Shown piece after piece: positions 57,894-64,000 of a stretch of 64,000 nucleotides of DNA. The notes under the pieces are model-generated. The model was not told where the DNA came from. It ran no database searches and worked only from the letters and a program-made list of their open reading frames with translations. The stretch is from NCBI RefSeq assembly GCF_016808335.1, contig NC_053149.1, forward strand, positions 20,680,733 through 20,744,732, written 5' to 3'. The stretch comes from Panicum virgatum. Taxonomy: Eukaryota > Streptophyta > Magnoliopsida > Poales > Poaceae. Made by a program: the position numbers and the translations under genes. Position 1 is the first letter of the stretch. Each line of letters starts with the position of its first letter.

Positions 57894-60261
57894 CTAGGCG
57901 TGGCGGAGCTGCGGCGGCGCGGTGATTCCAGGGCTCTAAGTTGCACAGGAGGGCGGGTGCGGCGCAAGGGAGACCAGGGCTGCGTTTAAAGGCTACGCCA
58001 AGATCTTGGCGGCCTTGGTATGGAAGGCGACCGCAAGGATCGCGGCGGCGGTTTCGGATGGGCCTGTTCGCGAAGGAAACGGATCACACAGCGGATTTGC
58101 GTGATCCCGTGCGCGGGACTCGACTTCTAGAAGGAGATGGCGCAGGCGAAATTGGACGGTGGGCCTGCCTAGGCGAGGTGGTCCACCAGACAGTGGGGAA
58201 GGGAGCTCGGCGCGAGCAGGCGCAGGGAGGAAGAAAGGAAGGTAAGGGGTGGAGCTGACCGGTGGGACCGGCTTGGCAGAGAAAGGGAAGCAAGGGCGCG
58301 TCGCGCGTCGGGCTGGAGGACGGCCCTGACGCGTGGGCCAGACGGGGCAGCGAGGGGGAGCGGGCGCACGCTGGCAGGCGGGCCCGTGCGGGGCGACGCG
58401 GGGTGACTGGCTGCTGCGCGAGCGGGGGGGGGGGAAGAGGAAACCTGGGCCGTGTGGGGAGCGGGCCTTTGCGCGAGCGCTTGCTGGGCCGCGCGCTGGG
58501 TGAAGCTGGGCCGAGTGTGTGCGGGTGGAAGCGGGCCCAAGCGGTTTGAGTGCTGGGCTGCTATGCCCGCGGGCTGGGCTGGGGGAGAGGGTTGGACTGG
58601 GTTGAGGTTTGGGCCTTCCTTTTCCATTCCTTTCCTCTTTTCTATTTCTACTTCAAACAAGATTTGAATTCAAATCAAAATTTGAATTCAAACCACACTC
58701 AAATAAAAATATGCACCGGCATGAATGCACATCAAATCTAAACCTATGATAAAATTTTAATTACTTAAGGAACACAATTAAATTAAATGCAAGTCTAAAC
58801 ACAATAACCTTAGAAAATTAAATAAAACCAATTAAATTTATTAATAAATGCTGAAATTTAAATTAGGGTGTTACAATGTCCTAAAGGACTCGGCTCCGGC
58901 CCCAAAGGTCACGCAGCCTGTTTTTGCGTTGGACATCGAGGAGGGGGAGGTCTTGGTGGGTGAGACACTGGTGGCGCTCAGAGGTGGGGAGGCTCGTGGA
59001 GTTTCCTCTGCTTCACCTTCGGACAAGGAGGTGGAGGCTTTGGAGGGGATGACCTTCGACGAGTCTGGTAAGTTTGACCTGCTTGACCTTCCCTGACTTC
59101 CTAGCTTGTTCGCCGCGTCCGAAGGGGTTTTTACTTTTGCTTTCTGCAGCTGTATCGTTGTCGATGCAACAGTTGTTGGCCGTGATGCATGGGCCTGGCG
59201 CGACTGGGACTCCCCCTCCCGAGAAAGGTTTGTGGTCTTGTTTTATTTTTGTCTCTTTATCAATTTCTAGAGTTCCCGAAGGTGATTTTGTTTTTAATTC
59301 AGGATTTAATTCGGCGGTGGCTGAAGCGTCCACCTCCGACACTGCTTTCATCGTTGGTGAGCTAAGTAAGAAGCTTACCTATGCCAGTCGGATGCTAATG
59401 CAAAAGGCTAAGGCGGATGCGGATCTTCGGGAGAAAAGCGCCAGCGAGAGATTGAGTCTGGCTGATAAACTGTGGCGGGCTGAGGCGGAGGTTCTCTCTC
59501 TGAGAGAGGAGAACCAGCAACTGAAGGTTAAGTGCTCGAAGCTGGAGTCTACCGCTTCGGATAACGAGAAGGTTCTGGAGAGCCTTCGGAGGACCGTTGA
59601 GGTGGATGCAAATGAGAAATCTGCCCTTAAGAGTAGGGTCACAGAGTTGGAATGGGTTCAGACTAGAATGGCGGAACTCGAGCGGGTCATACCCGAGGTT
59701 GCCAGATGGGCCGAAGGTGTGTACCAAGAGTACAAGACGGCTCTTGGTGCCCTTGGAGCTGAGCCTTTGCCCTTGCCTAAGCCAATCGAAGGTCTTCAAG
59801 TTTTCTTTCTGCTTCTGGACTGGTTGAAGTCGGAATTCGAGGGCCTTGGCGAGGTGATGAGCGTGGCAAATGACAACGCGGCCTCTGTTTCCTTCGAGGG
59901 GCTTGTTGGAAACCTTCTTCGTGTCGGCGCAGTTGATCTTGCCCGACTGGATGGTTTTCAGTATGTGCCGTACGAAGGTTTGGCAGTGGAGGTGGCGAAA
60001 ATTCAAGAGTCGAAGGCTGCTTTTTTTGAGCGTTTCTGGGAAACTTCTGGCAAGGTTGCTGTTAGGACCCTGGCGGCCGCAGCTGCTGAGGTAGGGTTGT
60101 TTTCAGCAATTTTTCTGTCTTTTGTTTGTTTTTTGATTGGTTTTGTCTATTTGGTGCAGGAGGCATCTCCTGATTGTCCTTCGGAGGATAATCGAATGCC
60201 CGAGGATCAGAGATCTCCTTCGGGGATTGGTGCTGCTGGCTCTTCCGGGGCACAGGTCTAG

Positions 60262-60960
60262 AGATTAGCTTGTGGGGATTTGTTTCTAGGACTTGTATTT
60301 TTTTTGTAAATATTCCCGTACTGCAGGACGCGGACAATGCTAGGGTAAAGATGAGCTGGGTGGCCTTCAGCCTTGCTCACCCTGGATGCAGCATATCGGA
60401 GTATTTATTTTGGTCCGATCGTAATTCGTTGTAATTTTTGCTTTGTTGCTCGAACGTTACCTTCGCGAGGGTCTTTGAAATGTATGATATTCTCGCATGT
60501 CTTTCTTTATGCATCCTTCGCTTTGTATCCCTGGATGCATCCTTCGAGATGCTTTGTTGTATGCATCCTTCGAGATGCTTTTTTTTGTATGCATCCTTCG
60601 AGGTGCTTTGTTGTATGTGGAGAAAACGTCTACAATTTTGTTATTGTTATTACCCGACGAGCTAAGTGCAAGAGTAATGTTAAGAAAAACGTCTCCCCCC
60701 TTTCTCGCACTTGACTCGTTGGGTCCTTAGTTCGAAGGATGCGTTAAGGCTGTGCTTCGGGTTGCCGCTTGTTAGCATCGAAGGTTATCATGAGTTTGCC
60801 CGAGGCAGTGCGCGCGAGTTTTGTTTTTGGAAAAACGTCTCCCCCCTTTCTTGCGCGTTTTGTCTCGGGTTGTGGTCGGATGATGGATGCCAATTACTTG
60901 TAGGAAAAACGTCTCCCCCTTTCTGGCATCCGTCTTTCGAATTTCTCGGCGTTTTTTTTT
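60262..60960. repeat. Gene-free region with short repeats
   Basis: 3' flank of the antisense gene. 'gcatccttcgagatgctttg' is repeated about four times (60,510-60,615) and 'aaaaacgtctcccccctttc' three times (60,687, 60,832, 60,902). Confidence 0.8.
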
Positions 60961-61440
60961 GGTTCGGACCTTTAAAAGGTCGAAGCCCCTTGGCGTTATT
61001 TTTGCACTTATTGTGCTTCTGCCGAAGGTTTTTTGGTTCGGACCTTTAAAAGGTCGAAGCCCCTTGGCGTTATTTTTGCACTTATTGTGCTTCTGCCGAA
61101 GGTTTTTTGGTTCGGACCTTTAAAAGGTCGAAGCCCCTTGGCCTTATTTTTGCACTTATTGTGCTTCTGCCGAAGGTTTTTTTGTTCGGACCTTTAAAAG
61201 GTCGAAGCCCCTTGGCCTTATTTTTGCACTTATTGTGCTTCTGCCGAAGGTTTTTTGGTTCGGACCTTTAAAAGGTCGAAGCCCCTTGGCGTTATTTTTG
61301 CACTTATTGTGCTTCTGCCGAAGGTTTTTTGGTTCGGACCTTTAAAAGGTCAAAGCCCCTTGGCGTTATTTTTGCACTTATTGTGCTTCTGCCGAAGGTT
61401 TTTTTGTTCGGACCTTTAAAAGGTCGAAGCCTCTTGGCGT
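60961..61440. repeat. 74-bp tandem array, about 6.4 copies
   Basis: 'ttcggacctttaaaaggtcg' begins at 60963, 61037, 61111, 61185, 61259, 61333 and 61407, an exact 74-base period with very few changes. Each unit contains the near-palindrome GACCTTTAAAAGGTC. Confidence 0.95.
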
Positions 61441-61745
61441 TTGGATAAGTATGCAAAGTTTGTGGATTCTGCATACTTTGCTAACTTACTGTTTGGTGCC
61501 GCATGTAGGTGTTTGCCGAAGCTTGCCACTTGGGCTGCTTCGGTGAAGGTGACAATTTGTTTGGGGAAATTCATTGTATTGAAATTGCTTACAATGGGTC
61601 CGCCTCGTCAAAAACCTCACCTCCGATGTGGAGTTTCCCCTTGTGAGGAAAAGAGTACGGCCCGTTTGCAATGTAAAAAAGAACTAAAAATAAATTCGAA
61701 GGTCCGCAATCGCTTATAGCTTCGCGATGCGCCCTTTTTACAAGT
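61441..61745. other. Spacer between the 74-bp array and pol
   Basis: No supported gene; a chance plus-strand frame spans 61,441-61,719. Lies directly after the pol stop on the minus strand. Confidence 0.4.
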
Positions 61746-64000
61746 TTATATGTAGAACTTTTTGAGGCTGTCTGCGTTCCAAGGATGTTGCAGCTCGTTG
61801 CCTTCGGCGTCGGACAAGTGGTATGACCCTGGCCTGTTGCTCTTGATTACTAGGAATGGCCCTTCCCACTTTGGTTGAAGTTTGCCGGAGGTTTCGGCAT
61901 TTGGCTTCCTTTTCAGGACCCAGTCTCCGACTGTGATACCCTTTTTCAGGACTTTCTTGTCTCTCCACTTCGTGGTTTCTTGTTGATACTTTTCTAGATT
62001 TTCTGAAGCTTGGAGAATGTCTAGTTCTATGAGGTCTTTGTCGTCCGAGGGGGTGATCTCGGCTTGATGTATCACCCTTAGGCTTCGATTTTTGAGTTCT
62101 TCTGGTGTCATTGCTTCGGCACCATATAATAGCCTGAATGGGGTGAACTTGGTGGTTCTTGATTCTGAGGTGTTGTGGGACCAGATGACTTTCGGGAGTT
62201 CATCGGCCCATTTTCCTTTTTTCTGTTCAAACAGGCACTTTTTGATGCTGCCGAAGATGATGCCATTGGCTCTTTCGACGGCACCATTGGATTGCGAGTG
62301 ATACACCGAGGCGAAGATTACCTTCGTACCCACGCTATAACAGAATTCTCTGAAGATTTGTGAATCAAATTGTTTCCCGTTATCTACTGTTATCTCTCTT
62401 GGGACCCCGAACCTGCAGATGATGTTCTGCAAAAAGAATTTTTTGATCGTTTCTGAGGTTATGTTGATTAGTGGCTTGGCTTCGATCCACTTTGTGAAGT
62501 ACTCGACAGCGACTGCTGCATACTTGTAGTTGCCCTGTGCTGTGGGTAGAGGTCCCACTAGGTCAATTCCCCATCTTTGAAGAGGCCAGGTCGGGGGTAT
62601 CAGCTGAGTTGGCTCCGAAGGTTTTGAGCATTTTGGACCCGTCATTTGGCATGCTCTGCAGGTTTTCACTATCTGCTGAGCGTCCTTCAGCGCCGTTGGC
62701 CAGAAGAATCCTTGCCTGAAGGCTTTGGATACAAGTTGTCTGAAGCCAATATGTGATCCGCAAAACCCGGAGTGAATTTCCTTGAGGAGCTCGATTCCTT
62801 CGGCTATGGATATGCATTTTAACCATGGGCTGGTTACACCTGACTTGAACAACTCTCCCTCGGAGATTACATAGCCTCTCGCTCTCTGGAACATTTTCTT
62901 TTCCTCCTTTTCATTTGGCAGCTCGATGTTTCCCCGAAGGTACTTCATTATGGGTGTTCTCCAATCTTTGGCTGAGATGACTGAGACTTGTTTTTCTTTC
63001 TTCGGCTTGACCGAGGGTTCCGTGATTTCTTCGAAAAATACATCCGAAGGTAATTGCTCTTTTCTTGATGCTGCTTTTGCTAGCTTGTCAGCTTCGTCGT
63101 TCATGTGTCTCGGGATGTGAACGATGTCGAAGCCCTTAAAATACTTCTCCATGGATCTGACGGCATCGAGGTACTCGATGAGCTCTGGCTTTCTTGCCTC
63201 TGAGTCTTTTTCGATATGGTCTCTAATGACCTTTGAATCTGTTTTTACTATGAAATTTTGATGGCCGAGGGCTTTCATTTTGCGAAGGCCCAACAGCAAG
63301 GCTTTGTACTCAGTGGTGTTGTTGGTTGATGATTCAAAGTTGCCAAAGGTCAGCCATGCTGCGTATCTTGTTTTTGCTCCCGAAGGAGATTCTATGATTG
63401 CAGCGATGCCGGCTCCATCGTTGCACCAGGCCCCGTCGCAGTGCACGATCCAGGTTTCAGTCGAAGGTTCCTCCCTGAAGGTTGGGGATGTCCAATCTGC
63501 AATGAAATCTGCCAATACTTGTGATTTGATGGCTGTTCTTCTTTCGAAGTCTATGTAAAACTCGGAGAGTTCTGAAGCCCATTTGGCAATTCTGACAGAT
63601 GCCTCTCTGTTACTGAACAAATCATGCAAAGGTTGATCTGTTACCACTATTATCTTGTGAGCTTCGAAATAGTGTCGAAGCTTCCGGGCAGACATGACTA
63701 CTGCATATGCGATTTTTTCTAGCTCTGAGTACAGGAGCTTCGAGCCAGCGAGAGCTTCTGATACGAAATAAACAGGTAGTTGCTTCTTTTTCCCTTCACT
63801 CTCTCTCTCTCGAGCACGAGCGCTGCACTGACTGCGGAGTAGGATGCTGCGATGTACAGGAGCAGCACATCCTTCGGGTCAGGTGAGGTCATTTTGATCA
63901 TGTTCTGTAGGTGGTTTTTTAGTGCCTGGAGTGCTTCGCTTTGCTCGTGGCCCCACTGAAATTTGTTTGCGTTGCGAAGGACCTTGAAGAACGGAAGGCT
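61746..64000 (-). pseudogene. Pol of Tat element G: RNase H, second RNase H, integrase
   Basis: The right edge cuts off reverse transcriptase. At 64,000-63,830 is the connection/RNase H part of RT (MIKMTSPDPKDVLLLYIA..); a CT tract at ~63,796-63,815 shifts the frame. From 63,695: DFERRTAIKSQVLADFIADW, then a second, archaeal-type RNase H with all acidic positions (CDGAWCNDGAG, TTEYKALLLGL, KTDSKVI, MNDEADKLA), a mark of Tat. Integrase: HHCC finger (HSGFCGSH...CRACQ), D in WGIDLVGP, D in VDNGKQF, E in GAVERANG, and a C-terminal GDWVLKRKP block. Stop at 61,746. 649 codons are open without a break, so this is the youngest pol in the window. Confidence 0.9.

Larger units (their letters stand above)
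53561..58875 (-). mobile_element. Solo LTR C (Tekay/Del-like) in the antisense gene of G
   Basis: Ends TGTAACACCC and GGGTGTTACA with perfect target duplication ATGTC (53,556-53,560 and 58,876-58,880). Sense strand is minus. Removing it and one ATGTC restores the host reading frame. It is longer than A and B because of a nested 1.6-kb insertion. Confidence 0.9.
51817..60261 (+). pseudogene. Antisense Transposase_28-type gene of element G with H3-like N-terminus
   Basis: Exon 1 (51,817-51,853): MARTKQTARLIE. After a 49-base T-rich intron, exon 2 continues in frame (V-MAFIKRAVLRTD) to 53,560 and resumes past solo LTR C at 58,881-59,065. Exon 2 holds FFTAGLRLPMDP..LHHFTPNGIVTLSKFLW, the 'putative gypsy type transposon' domain (Transposase_28), one TGA at ~52,865, then an AT-hook-like GRGRGRKPSG. 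Exons 59,150-59,227, 59,303-60,090 and 60,160-60,261 add a long coiled coil (SLADKLWRAEAEVLSLREEN...) and an acidic tail. Function unknown; the features suggest a nuclear protein. Apart from the TGA and the solo LTR the frame is open, so decay is recent. Confidence 0.72.
50376..64000 (-). mobile_element. Tat-type LTR retrotransposon G with antisense gene
   Basis: From right to left on the minus strand: pol (from beyond 64,000 to 61,746), 74-bp tandem array (61,440-60,961), antisense gene (plus strand, 51,817-60,261), polypurine tract (~51,457-51,468, GAGGGGCTAC), 3' LTR. The dual RNase H and the antisense ORF mark the Tat lineage, of which maize Grande is an example. Solo LTR C is nested in the antisense gene. 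Confidence 0.82.

Noticed and set aside
60961..61440. 74-bp repeats as CRISPR
   Set aside because: Whole units are identical with no unique spacers.

Overview
The window is a stretch of heterochromatin-like nuclear DNA from a plant, almost certainly a grass (Poaceae, probably panicoid). The evidence is grass-type retroelement families (Tat, Athila and Tekay/Del-like Ty3/gypsy), CACTA, MULE, hAT and Stowaway elements, GC-rich gene fragments, plant splice sites and DUF295/FBD and pectin methylesterase relics. I see no intact host gene, no tRNA or rRNA and no CRISPR. Nearly everything is nested transposable elements or genes they broke.

Left third (1-21,110). hAT remnants (1-1,446) lie beside a Mutator-like element at 2,379-5,804 with a perfect 9-bp target duplication, long inverted arms and a Stowaway MITE nested in one arm. 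A pectin methylesterase pseudogene on the minus strand (14,748 down to 6,579) is split by a 7-kb CACTA element (6,954-13,921, 3-bp duplication CTG) carrying a truncated TNP2 gene and a Transposase_24/Ulp1 gene. A truncated Athila LTR, GC-rich low-complexity DNA, MITEs and broken FBD and DUF295-type genes follow.

Middle (21,112-49,500). Element D (minus strand) is a Tat-type retrotransposon with LTR, gag, 122-bp tandem repeats and an antisense ORF but no pol. Its gag is split by solo LTR A. Element E is a related Tat element on the plus strand, facing away from D. Its 5' LTR is split by a complete but decayed Athila-like element (32,249-45,175, minus strand), which is itself split by solo LTR B.

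Right part (49,522-64,000). After an unassigned LTR-like block comes Tat element G (minus strand, running off the right edge): 3' LTR, polypurine tract, a spliced antisense gene with its own TATA box, a 74-bp tandem array, and pol with dual RNase H and integrase. Solo LTR C, itself hit by a 1.6-kb solo-LTR-like insertion, splits the antisense gene.

The three solo LTRs belong to one family with TGTAACACCC/GGGTGTTACA ends, and each has a perfect 5-bp target duplication. The most interesting object is the antisense gene of element G. Its first exon opens with MARTKQTAR, identical to the N-terminus of histone H3, and is followed by a Transposase_28-type domain, an AT-hook-like basic stretch and a coiled coil.
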